Source: Valencia hispanica
Taxonomy: Eukaryota > Chordata > Actinopteri > Cyprinodontiformes > Valenciidae
Assembly (NCBI GenBank): GCA_963556495.2
Contig: OY747702.1
Location: forward strand, 5,332,501 to 5,396,500
Reading direction: 5' to 3'
DNA length: 64,000 bases
The notes below the pieces were generated by a model. It saw only the letters and a program-made list of their open reading frames with translations, ran no database searches and was not told the origin of the DNA. Positions 10,283 to 21,502 of this stretch are shown here, piece after piece. A program made the translations under genes and the position numbers. Numbering within the stretch: position 1 is the first letter of the stretch; every line of letters starts with the position of its first letter.

Positions 10283-11738
10283 ATAAACTCAGCAAAAAAA
10301 GAAACGTCCCTTTTTCAGGACTGTGTATTTCAACAATAATGTTGTAAAAATCCAAATAACATTACAGATCTTCATTTTTAAGGGTTTAAACAATGTTTTC
10401 CATGCATGTTCAATTAACCATAATCAATTAATTAACATGCACCTGTTGAATGGTCGTTAAGACCTTAACAGCTTACAGAAAGTGGGCATTTAAGGTCACA
10501 GTTCTAATAACGCCGGACACTAAAGAGACTTATCTACCGACTGTGAAAAACACCCAAAGAAAGATGCCCAGGGTCCCTGCTCATCTGCGTGAATGTGCAT
10601 TAGGCATGCTGCAGGGAGGCATGATGATGTGACTTAGGCAATAAATTGCCATGTCTGCACTGTGAGACGCCTAAGACAGCACTACAGGGAGACAGGAAGG
10701 ACAACTGATCATCCTCGCAGTGGAAGACCACGTGTAACAACACATGCACAGGATCGGTACATCCGAATATCACACCTGCGTGACAGGTACGGGATGGCCT
10801 CAACAACTGCCCGAGTCACACCAGGAACACACAATCCCTCCATCAGTGCTCAGACTGTCCGCAATAGGCTGAGAGGCTGAACTGAGGGCTTGTAGGCCTG
10901 TTGTAAGGCAGGTCCTTACCAGACATCACCAGCAACGCCGCCGCCTATGGGCACAAACCCACCTTCGCTGGACCAGACAGGAGTGGCAAAAAGTGCTCTT
11001 CACTGATGAGTCACGGTTTTGTCTCACCAGGGGTGATGGACGAATTCGTGTTTATCGTGGAAGGAATGAGCGTTACACCGAGGCCTGTACCCTGGAGCGG
11101 GATCGATTTGGAGGCGGGGGGTCTGTCATGGTCTGGGGCGGTATATCACATCACCATCGGACTGAGATTGTTGTCATTGCAGGCAATCTCAATGCCTTGC
11201 GGTACAGGGAAGACATCTTCCTCCCTCATGTGGTACCCTTTATGCATGCTCATCCGGACATGATCCTCCAGCAGGACAATGCCACCAGCCATACTGCTCG
11301 TTCTGTGCGTGAGTTTCTGCATGACAGCAATGTCAGTCTTCTGCCATGGCCAGCGAAGAGCCCGGATCTCAATCCCATTGAGCACGTCTGGGACCTGTTG
11401 GATCGCAGGGTGAGGGCTAGGGCCATTCCCCCCAGAAATGTCCAGGAACTTGCAAGTGCCTTGGTGGAAGAGTGGGGTAACATCTCACAGCAAGAACTGA
11501 CAAATATGGTCCAGTCCATGAGGAGGAGATGCACTGAAGTACTTCAAGCAGCTGGTGGCCACACAAGATACTGACTGGTACTTTTGATTTTGAGCCTCCC
11601 TTCATTCAAGGACACATTATTCTATTTCTGTTAGTCACATGTCTGTGAAACATTTTTAGTTTGTCTTATGGTGTTGACTCTTTTAGTGTTCATACAAATA
11701 TTTACACACATTAAGTTTACTGAATATTAAAAAGAGAG
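10283..11738 (+). mobile_element. Tc1-like transposon, right inverted repeat lost
   Basis: The left terminus reads TATAAACTCAGCAAAAAAAG from 10283, a familiar Tc1-type end in fish. The right side decays into CATACAAATATTTACACAC... and stops near 11738, where L2 sequence begins, so the matching right terminus is missing. It encloses a broken transposase gene. Confidence 0.8.
10564..11574 (+). pseudogene. Tc1-like transposase, frameshifted
   Basis: The coding region starts MPRVPAHLRECALGML at 10564 and ends GHTRY at 11569-11571 (stop 11572-11574). Three frames are needed: an early stop at 10630, an open piece 10662-10880 with the HTH/GRPR region (TTDHPRSGRPRVTTHAQDR), and an open piece 10993-11574 carrying the catalytic domain. 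The catalytic motifs are present: FTDESRFCL (first Asp), LQQDNATSHTA (second Asp) and PDLNPIEHVWD (Glu). The C-terminal 193-residue block is uninterrupted. It is non-functional because of at least two frameshifts. Confidence 0.9.
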
Positions 11739-12716
11739 ATCACATTTCTCCTGTTTTAGCTTCCCTTCATTGGCTCCCTGTTAAATCCAGAATAGAATTT
11801 AAGATCCTCCTTCTTACATATAAAGCCCTTAATAATCAAGCTCCATCATACATCAGAGATCTAATTGTTTCATATGTTCCTAACAGAGCGCTACGCTCTC
11901 CGACTGCAGGTTTACTTGTAGTTCCTAGGATTTCTAAAAGTAGAATGGGAGGCAGATCTTTTAGTTGTCAGGCTCCTCTCCTGTGGAACCAGCTCCCAGC
12001 TTTACGTGAGGCAGACACTCTTTTTGATAAAGCTTATAGTTAGAGTGGCTAAGGTCATCCTGAGCTATTTCTGTAGTTTTGCTGCTATAGGCTCAGACTG
12101 CTGGAGGACAGACTTACCACTTCACTCTGCTACTTCTCTCTTCTACTACTCTCCAGTTGCATTATTTGCTGTTATTTTGACTGTTAACTTAGTTTTCTCT
12201 GGGTTTTTCTCTCCATATAAGCTACACCTGGTCTGGTATCTTGCTCTGCTGCAATGTCTTGTTGGATGGGGGCCATCCCAGTCACTGAGCATCCCCCGTG
12301 TCTTATCAACTTTTTACTTTCTTTAAAATAGAAAGTTCTCTTACATCAGTTCCTTTGTTCTTTCTGTGTTTCTGCTCTGTTTTTTTTTAACCCCGAGACG
12401 GTCGTTGCAGATGGCCACTCGTACTGAGCCAGGTTCTGGTTCTGCTGGAGAATTCTTCCTGTTAAAGGGGAGATTGTCCTCTCCACTGTCGCTACATGCT
12501 TGCTCAGTATGAGAGATTGCTGTGGTTGGAAGTCTGCATCAACAGGGTGCAACTGCCAGTCAATGACTCCATGCAATCTGCTTGGATTCCTTACATAGAA
12601 AACAAGCTAATCCTCTAAACTGATTGGATTGTTTGTACTGAAATGACTATCCTATAAAGTGCCTTGACATGACATCTGTTGTGAGTCGGCGCTATATAAA
12701 TAAACTGAATTGAAAA
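11739..12716 (+). pseudogene. L2-type LINE 3' end with untranslated tail
   Basis: Reads HISPVLASLHWLPVKSRIEF style sequence at about 11748-11800, then LLLTYKALNNQAPSYIRDLI, RALRSPTAGLLVVPRISKSR and APLLWNQLPALREADT at about 11965-12015. This is the C-terminal end of an L2-type ORF2. A 3' untranslated region follows, with the AGAATTCTTCCTGTTAAAGG block near 12450 and the terminal CGCTATATAAATAAACTGAA tail at about 12690-12712. It is the same 3' end as that found antisense at 45822-46225. The element is heavily 5'-truncated. Confidence 0.82.
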
Positions 12717-13926
12717 TATCATTTTTTTAAATCCACGGATAAAAATTAATTGACAGGATTTTTATGACCCCGTCCGTCAAAATGACAAAAAAAGATTGTG
12801 GCACGGCCTCTGCTCTGATACAGCTACATAAATGTTTGAGCATCAAACTTGTTTGATGCAACATTAATTATACAATAGGATGCAGATGTATATTGTGTTG
12901 AATTAACATAACATTGCAAATGTGAATAGAATATGAAATGGACTGTATTGATGTCACAGTGGGAACCTTCACATGTTAAAGCAGCACACATAAAATAGAT
13001 TTTTTTTTTTTTTACATTTCTCATAATGCGCCACAAAGATGGGTGCCCGTCGAGACTAAAAGGGTAGTCTTTTGTTTATTGGGTGGGATAAAGTTGGGTT
13101 GCTTTTACACCTGATTTGCTCCGCACTAGGGTTTGTTTTGACTGTGGACCTCTCCGAGACCACCTGGGTCTCGATTCGCTTGTTTGGTGTGCACCAGAGT
13201 TTGCTGGGCTGTATTCACACCGGACCAAGGGAGGAAATTAATTTTAGTTCATTTTTAGCAAACTAAATGAGGATGGTGTGAATACGCCCTTTGGCATTTT
13301 GTTGACCTTGTATGAACTGTAGCCTAACAATTTTTTTTTTTTTTTCAATTTAGGATCAATTGAACACTACAGCATACCGGAGTATTTTTGCTAACCACAT
13401 TCACCGCATTTACCAGTCCTCTGATTAGTACTTTGAACAGGATAATTCACTCCATGTCACAAATCTACCTTAAACTGGTTTTGTAAACCTTGAGATCACT
13501 GCACTCCAATGGCCTCCAGTCACAGATCTGAATACAGTAGAGCACCCTTGGGATGGAATGAAGTGGGAGATTGGGATCATAAATGTGAAGCTGACAAACC
13601 TTCAGCTACTCTGGGATGCTATCTTGTCGATATGAAACAAAATCTGTGATGAATATTGGAGTCACCTTGTTGAATCTATGCCACAAATAATTAAGGCAGT
13701 TTTGAAGTCAAAATGGGTCCAGCCTTGTCCTAGCAAGGTGTACTTAGATGGCTGCTGAGTGTAAGTCTACGTGCTTTCCTTGGAGCAAATTTCCATGTTA
13801 TTCCATCCATAATCTCAGGTACAGACATTTATCTCAACAGGCGCTTGTTGTTCCAGTCTTTAGTGGGCTTATCTCCACTTTGTGCAAATAACACTTAAAT
13901 ACTGTGTAACACAACCATTGAATGTA

Positions 13927-14552
13927 CACTCACTGGCCACTTTATTAGGTACACCTTGCTAGTACCGGGTTGGTCCCCCTTTTGCCTTCAGAACTGCCTT
14001 AATCCTTCGTGGCATAGATTCAACAAGGTACTGGAAACATTCCTCAGAGACTTTGGTCCATATTGACATGATAGCATCACGTAGTTGATGCAGATTTATC
14101 GACTGCACTTCCATGATGCGGATATCCCGTTCCACCACATCCCAAAGGTGCTCTATTGGATTGAGATCTGGTGACTGTGGAGGCCATTTGAGTGCAGTGA
14201 ACTCATTGTCATGTTAAAGAAACCAATCTGAGATGATTCAAGCTTTATGACATGGCAAATTTTCCTGCTGGAAGTAGCCATCAGAACATGGGTACACTGT
14301 GGTCATAAAGGGATAGACATGGTCATCAACAATACTCAGGTAGGCTGTGGCGTTTTGGTGAGCATTTTCACCCACAGAACTCCTGCTCACTTAAAGTCAC
14401 TTAAATCACCTTTCTTTCCCATTCTCTATGCTCTGTTTGAACTGCAGCAGATCGTCTTGTCTACATGACTAAATGCATTGAGTTGCCGCCATATGATTGG
14501 CTGATTTAGAAATTTGCGTTAACAAGCAGTTGAACAAAGTGGCCACTGAGTG
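13927..14552 (-). mobile_element. internally deleted Tc1-like element
   Basis: The left terminus CACTCACTGGCCACTTTATT (13927, preceded by TA 13925-13926) and the right terminus, reverse complement CACTCAGTGGCCACTTTGTT (ending 14552), form good inverted repeats. The right flanking TA has become CA. Minus-strand translation of 13990-14200 gives relics of the transposase C-terminus ([15 protein letters not shown]...SMPRRIKA, decayed). Most of the transposase gene is deleted, so this is a MITE-sized derivative of the same family as 9423-13761. Confidence 0.75.
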
Positions 14553-14817
14553 CATGTTTCTTTTTCACGTGTCGTTATGACACCCTATTAAATGCGAATG
14601 CAGTAGAACAGACCATGGAGTGGAGACAGTAGTATTGGACTCCGTGTAAAACTATATATGGAAAAAAGAAAATCTATAAGTGATGTTTTTTGGTTTTCAA
14701 AAATGAGACTTGAAGATTTTGTTCCTTGCACGGTTTTCTTTAGGGTCTCACTCTGCCAGGTATAAATAATTGTTCGGAGAAATGCGGATAACTTGATATG
14801 TTTCTGTTTTGTTGTAG

Positions 14818-14966
14818 GACTCTGAATCACCAGTATGACTACACATTTGACTGGACCATGCTGAAACAGAAAGCCGCACAGCAAGGGGCCTCTTCAGGGG
14901 GCCAGGGCCAACAGGCACAAACCCCCACAGGCAAGCAAACTGACAAATCCAAGCCTAACTTGAAAG
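14818..14966 (+). CDS. csnk1a1: csnk1a1 penultimate coding exon (C-tail with S segment)
   Basis: The first base completes Arg. Then 49 codons read [20 protein letters not shown] followed by the Q/S/G-rich tail [18 protein letters not shown] and [11 protein letters not shown], plus one base of the final Gly codon. The first part closes the kinase fold; the rest is the flexible CK1 alpha tail. The acceptor is TTGTAG|GACT and the donor AAAG|GTTAGT. The segment after TPTG corresponds to the known 12-residue optional S insert of vertebrate CK1 alpha. The sequence ACAG|GCAAGC at 14930/14931 is the GC-type alternative donor that would skip it. Substitutions relative to the mammalian tail (such as Gly in QQGASS and PNL for SNM) are conservative tail changes. 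Confidence 0.97.
14931..14936 (+). promoter_or_regulatory. alternative GC-type splice donor
   Basis: CACAG|GCAAGC matches the strong consensus expected of GC-AG donors. Use of this site joins ACA G to the terminal exon (G|GT TTC TGA) and yields ...TPTGF-stop, the form without the S segment. The existence of both isoforms in vertebrate CK1 alpha is established; use in this animal is inferred. Confidence 0.7.
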
Positions 14967-15929
14967 GTTAGTAGCAAACAGCCAAGTGACGTTTTTTACA
15001 GACACCAATTGCTCATTTATTCATTCAAGTTTATGTAGGTCTAGTAGATATTGTTTCGTTAATCAACCCATACCCCAATTATTCTTTTGAACATACACTG
15101 CCTGGCTCAAAAAAGTCAAGTACCAACTTCGTTTTAACTTAGCAATAGTGTTTAGCTAGTTTAATGTTAGTTTTGCACCCAGGAAGAAAAGCCATTTTAT
15201 GAATCCTAAAAAAGTCATTTTGGAAAAAGGTTGCATTGTGAAAAATAAGAGATAACTGTCTCATTTCTGATAGTTAGTGGTGTTTTTGTTTGGATAAAGG
15301 TTTTTTTGATATATTTTGATTTTTAGAAATAAAAAATGGTTTTATTAGGAGCTCTGTTTTTGCATGTGCAAAACCTTACATTTTGATTAGTTTGAGCAGA
15401 GTACATATTCATGGTGACCTTGATCAAATGGGCTTAAATACAAGCATAGCACAATAGATTAAAATATGTCAAAAGTTCATTTATTTCAGAAATTCTATTT
15501 TAAAGCTATTCTATAGAAACCTAAACAGAATAAATGTTGTCATGTTTTAATAATTTGAGTTCATTTTATAAATATGGTTAAAAGCTAATGAAAATCCAAA
15601 ATTCACCTGCATTGTGGACTGATGTCTCACCTTCTTCTTGACAAAACTTCAATACTAACTGTAGAAAAACTGAATTGCCCTTTGGGATTAATAAAGCTCT
15701 GTATCTGTAAGTTGAGGGTTGTGTTTAGGTCAGACTAGTTTGCTGACCTGCCAAGCAAACTGATAACACGGTCTTTAAAGCAGGAAATTTACGTACTTCT
15801 GGCAGTGTGGGCACGTGTTAAGTCCTGCTGGAAATTAAAAATGGGTTCAGTTTGGTTCATTTATGTAGTACATACATTATAGGTAATCCAAGTTATCAAA
15901 CAATGCAGTCAAGCTCAGTTTATTATTCA

Positions 15930-16140
15930 AACTGTTTTTAAAAAGTTTCCTATCTAAGTCATTCAGCGTACATTTCTGCATTAACTCATCCTGTAACAAC
16001 ATGTAGCGACAGACAGTTGCCTTCGTTGGGTTGTTGACTTCACAACAATCCCTCATACTGAGCAAGCATATAACGACAATGGAGAGGGAAAAAAACTCCC
16101 CTTTTAACAGGAAGAAACCTCCAGCAGAACCAGAGCCTGA
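15930..16140 (-). mobile_element. antisense L2 3' untranslated fragment
   Basis: Matches the stretch 45930-46115 in the same orientation, including the CCCTCATACTGAGCAAGCAT block and AACAGGAAGAAACCTCCAGC. Inserted inside the 15096-17883 Tc1 element. Confidence 0.7.
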
Positions 16141-16498
16141 CTGTGATTTTAGGGTTCCAAGCTATGGTCCAGTTGAACCTTACTGGAGGTTTGAATTAGA
16201 TGTCTGAAATCAGCATTTCTGAAGCTCTTCAGTAGATGGAGGTAGGAAATGCTCTAAAATATCCTTATAGATGACTGTAGTGACATTTTGGACTTGATAA
16301 AACACAGTGGACTAACACCAGCAGATTACATGGCTCAACAATCATCGCTGACAGTGGAGACTTCATATAGGACTTCAAGCCATGTGGATTTTGCGTATCT
16401 CCACTCTGCCTCCAGACTCTGGAACCTTGATTTCCAAATGGAATGAAAACTTTACTTTCATCTTTTAATCTTTGTGCCTCTCTCCAGACAACTGTAGC

Positions 16499-16530
16499 CA
16501 TGTGCTGGTTACATCTGTAACCAGCACATG
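16499..16530. repeat. perfect hairpin, 15-bp arms
   Basis: Bases 16499-16513 and 16516-16530 are exact reverse complements around a 2-base loop. It lies inside the transposase relic of the 15096-17883 element. Confidence 0.9.
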
Positions 16531-17885
16531 AACCCCATCCAAAACTCTTGATTGACACAATCTTCTCACACTGGGCTTATTCATTTTACTTTTGAAACTT
16601 TAGCAATCTCACTTTTACTTCTTGTCAAGTAACAGGTGGGATACAATATTCAAATTTCCCTCAACACTGAATTTTGGTTTTCTGTAGCTGTAAGCCATGT
16701 TCCTTAAGAATGACAACAAAAAAAGATTTAAAATAGATGTGTATGTGTGTAATAAAACTCTACAATATGAGTTTCACTTTCTGAATTGAATTTCTGATAT
16801 AGATAAATCTTGTAATGTAATTCTAGTTTAATTGGCTACAACTGTAATATCATATTCATTTCCATGTAGACTTGTTCACTTTGGAGCGATTTAATACATT
16901 TTAATTACACATCCACAAATACTCTGAGGTTATGGTTTAGATTCTTTTCACCAAGCGTGTGAAACATGACACCAAACAGTTCCTTAACGATAACTCACCC
17001 AAGTTGCAAAACGTCCTGACATTTCCCCCCAGGCTGTATTTAACTTTTTTAGGGACAACAGATTGTATATAGGTTTAGGTAAAATAATTTGGTGGTGATT
17101 GTTTTTTTTTTTCTTTGCTGAACTAAAGATTTTTTTAATAGACAGAATATTGCAGAGGCTGAAGACAGTTTAACATTGAGTAAAGAGCCTCTAAGCTACA
17201 GTTTAGTCGTAATGTTTATCTGTAAAGCTATAAAAAAAGATGTCTTGGTCACTACTTTGTAATTGATGCTGTGTTAGCCTAATTGGCTTGATGTGTGGAG
17301 TCTTTAGAATATTCTTAATTGAATTTATAACCTACAAAATGGCAGCTTTCCTGCACTACTGGCATAATTCCAAAGAGTCAGCTCATTTGTTTAAAAACAA
17401 CCAAATAATGAGGTCTGAAGTAGTCGAAGTCTTAATTTCTGTTGTCTATACAGCCGATGAACTAAGACATCTATCAAGCTGTTCACTATAATGGAGTACT
17501 TTTGCACAGCATAACAGGTCTTTTTAATCAAACAAAATGATGCTATGTAAAACAGAAGACATTCTATGTCTATTGCTACGTATATATGCTAACAGAGTGA
17601 GATCCTTAAAATACTGACAGCAGCTATGTTATGTATTTATATTCATACATTTTTTACCACATTATAAAATTGATAACTTTATCAACTTCTACACAAGTAA
17701 TCATAAAAAATTATACTTTTACATTCCTAATCTGATTTTTTAAAAATTATGGAAATCATGGAAAAAACTATTTGAGTAAAATGAAGTGTTGCCAGTTGAA
17801 GCATCAATCAGTGCAGTAGTTTTCTTCTGACTGACTATCTCCCGTTTAAATAAATCAGATAGTGACTTTTTTGGGCCAGGTAGTA

Positions 17886-18329
17886 AAGTAATAATAGTTT
17901 CACCAATTTGGAAACACTTTTTACTTTTGTTTTGGTCAAGACCAAATTTGAGGAGGCACCCAACAAAACTACAAAAACATCTAGGGAAAAAAAACTACAA
18001 TTGGTCTGCCTTGCACAAGCAAAGACGTCCTTGGGGAATTTGACTACTAACTTTGTTCCCTTGTTATGGTGTTTTTATGTTGGGGCTGTACAATGGGCTT
18101 TCTCATCAATGATATTGGGCTGATGCTAAAAAAATTTTTTTCTGATCTCAGACTTCTAATTCTGCTCTGCTCTTTTTATTAACATTCCCTTTTAAAACTA
18201 AGTACTGTTAAAAAAATTTACTTTTTAACTTATTTTCTTTGTCTGTACTATTATTTTAACTATGCCAATAATGAATATCGAAAACAATGGTTTGTAGTAC
18301 AAGTAAACAATTGCAGAGGTATCTATGAC
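17886..18329. other. csnk1a1 intron, unassigned
   Basis: AT-rich sequence without a recognised feature. Confidence 0.4.
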
Positions 18330-18500
18330 CCTTTACCCTGTAACACCTGCCCCTGTCAGTCTGCCCCAGGGCAGCTGTGGCAATAATCATAGCTTGCTTC
18401 CACCACTGTGTGAATGTGAGAGTGAATGAATAATGGAGTTGTAAAGCGCTTTGGGAGTCTTGAAAAGCGCTAAATAAATGCAAGCAATTATTATTATTAC
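18330..18500 (+). mobile_element. L2-type LINE 3' tail
   Basis: Shows the untranslated end CCTGTCAGTCTGCCCCAGGG...GTGTGAATGTGAGAGTGAATG followed by AAAGCGCTTTGGGAGTCTTG and an ATTATTATTATT run. This is a well-known 3' end of fish L2 LINEs and of SINEs that borrow it. No coding part is retained. Confidence 0.7.
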
Positions 18501-19154
18501 CTACTACTTTAAAACTTTAAAAGTTCTTTAAAACTTTAAAAGTTCTGTTCACCTCATTAGAGTTAGGATTAATAGAGTTTCCATGTCCTCCATTTACTCT
18601 GGCAGTTTATTAAATGCACTTTAACTATAGGAGGAATATCATCGAAGGTAACGGCTTTGAAACTAGTGGTATACCTTGAGACTTATTTACCTTAACTCAA
18701 CAGATCCACAAACCTAGTAACATTATCTGAGTAGAACTGGACCCTGACAGCACTCTCAGAGAAGGATGCTGTCCAAGAAAGAACAATATTAAAAGATCTA
18801 CACCGGTGCTCCTTAACCCTGGTCCAGTTAGGACCCACTGCCCTGCATGTTTTAGGAGTTTTCCTGGTGCTACACATTTAGCTTTACGTGCTCATGACAC
18901 TATTTTTCATGTATAGTTCATTAAAATTGTCATATACAATATAACCGAAATTAACCAAACTTCTCGCAGAAGTGTGTATGTGTATTCAGACTGGCTCACA
19001 ATTCGAAAAGCCCACCATTGAAATCATGACAATTTCTGACCCTGGTGATGGAGGTGGAAGTGACGTAATTGGTACTTCGCCGTCAGAGAGAGAACTAACT
19101 TTTCGGATTGTTGGTCAATCTTTTTTCCAAATTTGATCTTCAGTTTTGAAGCAA

Positions 19155-19330
19155 TGCCACATCGGTGTGTAGCAGAATATTGCTCAAACGCCATAGAAGC
19201 CGGTTTCAACCCGTTTAAGTTTCCAAAAGATCCGGTTCATCCAGAAGATTGGACAAAAAAAAGGGTGCGTCAAACCAGAGACAAGTATACCCCAATAGAT
19301 GCATTGAGGTTGTGCTCGGCACGTTTTTAG
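19155..19330 (+). pseudogene. THAP zinc-finger remnant
   Basis: Encodes MPHRCVAEYCSNAIEAGFNP followed by FKFPKDPVHPEDWTKKRVRQ and ends DALRLCSARF-stop. This is the start of a THAP C2CH finger: C-x4-C near the N-terminus, the FxFPKDP motif, W in EDWTKK, and a final Cys. The terminal His of C-x2-H is replaced by Arg (CSARF instead of CSAHF), which would remove a zinc ligand. Only the finger is present and a stop follows at once. THAP domains occur in P-type and related DNA transposases and in host genes derived from them. The intronic setting and truncation favour a transposon relic. Confidence 0.75.
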
Positions 19331-19452
19331 CTAAGTTTAAATAAAGCAATTCACCATCAATATTGGTCATATGAACATTATATAATGATGATAATAATAT
19401 AATAATAAAAGCAATAAATAAGAAAAGAATACAGATAGTGTACAGATTAGAA

Positions 19453-19483
19453 GTCATCTAGATCTACAGTAGATCTAGATGAC
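19453..19483. repeat. 31-bp perfect palindrome
   Basis: Two exact 15-base arms around a single A at 19468, rich in CTAGATCTA. Flanks continue as an imperfect inverted repeat (CAGATTA on the left, TAATCTG on the right). Confidence 0.9.
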
Positions 19484-20421
19484 GTTTAATCTGAATCAAT
19501 CACTGTCTTTTTTTAGATGAATGACATGCTAGATCTATACAGAATCTGACAATAACTGATCAGTTGTGATTTGTCTAGATTTATTACCCCTTACTCCTTT
19601 GTCCCGCAGGCGGAAGGTTGTCTACTTTCGGGTTTAAATCCACTGATCTTCTCGACCAACTTCTATGTACATATACATATTATAGATCACTGGAAAGCTA
19701 AGATTATTGTGATTCCAATGATGTATGCCAATTAAGGATACAATCATAACTGTAGACACAGCGAGCGCTTTTGGCAAACCACCCCCGAAAGAAATATAAT
19801 GTGCGACTCACCATTTGTAGCCTCAAATAGGTGACAAAACTGAGCCATTCCAGAAAAAAAGTACATCCACAAGGGTCCGATTAATGTCTTCCAATAAATA
19901 GTTAGTACACGACAAGTCTGAGGTCCAGAAACAGGCAAGATCCAGGATAGACATCTGCTGACTAAAGCAGGAGGACTGGCTGCTTTCTGTGAGTGCTCGA
20001 GGACGGGAGAGGAGCAAGGATACATGCTTCACATCAGAGTCTCCAAAAGTCTCATATAACACCAAAAGTTACTAGATTTATCGCTTGTTGGTTATTTGAA
20101 AAAAGTCGGTAAAGGGGTCTAAAATTTCGCTATATAATAGCGGCTAAGTCGTTAATTTGGCAAAGCTGGAGGAGGCATCCCTACTGCCAATGACATCAAG
20201 GCAATATGGCAGGGGGATATCCCGGCACACACAATGTGGCATGAGGCAAACCTTTTAGCTCGCTGTTAAGTTGGCATCCCAATATTAATTGAATTTGGCC
20301 AACCCAAATGTTAAGTAAATTGTCTACTTTTTGTTTTTGTTTTACTGTAAACGTAGACGTATAACGTAGACATATGTAAAACATGAAGAGCAGTTGCCCC
20401 TGAGGACCAGGGTTGAGAACC

Positions 20422-21502
20422 ACTAATAAACATCCTCTGTATGCGGTGGATGACCTTCTTTTACACTTGGACTCATATGTTTCAAGGTGTCTCTAGTGAC
20501 ACATAAGTTCATGTTAATTCATACTCTGAACAGTGATGGCTGGCTGGACAGTGGGGATGTGGCACCGTGACAATCTTTCATATCTCACTGTTTGCAGATG
20601 ATTGGCTTATGCATCACACATGCATAAGATTTGCTCCAAAGCATAGGAATGATCCAAGTCAACCCTCAAACAGCTCATTGGGATTACATTTGAATCAACT
20701 GCACCCCCTAAAATATTTGTAACGGCTATTTAACCCTGATACATTAGCAGATTTGCAAAACTGACTGTTCAACACATTGACTTTGTTCTGAGGGTAAAGC
20801 TAAAACCGTCATCGATTTACCATACCAAAGTTTTATGTGGTGAATGACCCTCCATGACACTAGAACTTTTTATCTTTCTCTAATAATAATTTCAAATTAC
20901 ATTTTCAAAATACTGTAGGAAGTCTTCATTAATCCTTTGCCACTAAGCAGGAAATGGCTACAGCTTCCATCAAGAAAGTTAGATTTCCACCTGATTTTGA
21001 ATACTTCTCAATAGAGCAGAACTGAGTCTGACTGAACATAGTATTTAGGCTCACTCATAACTCATTATACCGCCTTGTGGTGACGTGCAGAATTTACCAG
21101 TGAGCTCCGTGGAGGCTTTGAGGAGGTGTTTAGATGGCATTACGGTGCAGCCAGAAAAACCGTCTGTGGTTGACCCAGGAGTGATTTGAACTCTCTGAAC
21201 CAGGGTCCTTTTGGGAGTGCTTTACCTACCCTTTCCTATGGGCAAGAGACCTTTAATCCTCGGTCCTTGTTTCCAAGGTCTTTCAAGATCTTAAAAGTAC
21301 TTGAATTTTGAAGAAAGTGCTTGAAACTAAAATCAAACGTGTTTTGCAGACCTGCTAATGCATATTTATATTTTGAGTGGCAGACACATTTTGACTTCAA
21401 AGTAAATCTGTACAGTAGTTTCTCTGTAGTGCGCAAATCAACAGATTCTCAATACTTAGTATTGTATTATAAAATGTTTGAGCAGTCCGCAGATGAGCAT
21501 TC
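20422..21502. other. csnk1a1 intron, unassigned
   Basis: No exon or recognised repeat. Several short open frames here have no coding character. Confidence 0.4.

Larger units (their letters stand above)
9935..13290. mobile_element. MITE-like element, itself interrupted
   Basis: AGGGTGTATTCACTCC at 9935-9950 is matched by the reverse complement of 13275-13290 (AGGGCGTATTCACACC), 14 of 16 identical. The bracket encloses a Tc1-like element and an L2 3' end plus about 900 bases of its own sequence (about 9951-10282 and 12717-13274). No convincing target duplication is visible, so the superfamily is open (hAT or PIF-like are guesses). Confidence 0.5.
9423..13761 (+). mobile_element. old Tc1-like element split by nested insertions
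   Basis: The left terminus CACTCACTGACCTGG (9423, preceded by TA 9421-9422) pairs with a right terminus whose reverse complement is CACTCAGCAGCC (ending 13761, followed by TA 13762-13763). Bases 9423-9932 hold the sense 5' half of a Tc1-like transposase region; bases 13346-13755 hold the 3' half, including a translated relic of PDLNPIEHLWDVVE. The two halves are separated by about 3.4 kb made of a MITE-like element that itself contains a second Tc1 element and an L2 3' end. The simplest reading is one ancient element opened by sequential insertions. The 13927-14552 element is a relative in the opposite orientation. Confidence 0.7.
15096..17883 (-). mobile_element. old Tc1-like element with inserted LINE debris
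   Basis: Left terminus CACTGCCTGGCTCAAAAAAG at 15096 (TA 15094-15095). Right terminus, reverse complement CTACCTGGCCCAAAAAAGTC, ending 17883 (TA 17884-17885); about 19 of 21 aligned terminal bases agree. Minus-strand bases 16505-16205 read KDESKVFIPFGNQGSRVWRQ, the region around the first catalytic Asp of Tc1 transposases, followed by decayed sequence ending EILEHFLPPS-like. The interior also contains a LINE-type 3' end near 15665-15705 and an L2 3' untranslated fragment at about 15930-16140. No open transposase remains. Confidence 0.65.
18803..20421. mobile_element. probable hAT-type element bracket
   Basis: The left edge GGTGCTCCTTAACCCTGGTCC (about 18804-18824) and the reverse complement of the right edge (GTGGTTCTCAACCCTGGTCC, about 20402-20421) agree in most positions, and the sequence inside the left edge (CCACTGCCCTGCATGTTTTA) is typical of a common fish hAT MITE. 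The 1.6 kb interior contains a THAP-type coding relic that may be a second inserted element. No clear 8-base duplication seen. Confidence 0.45.
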
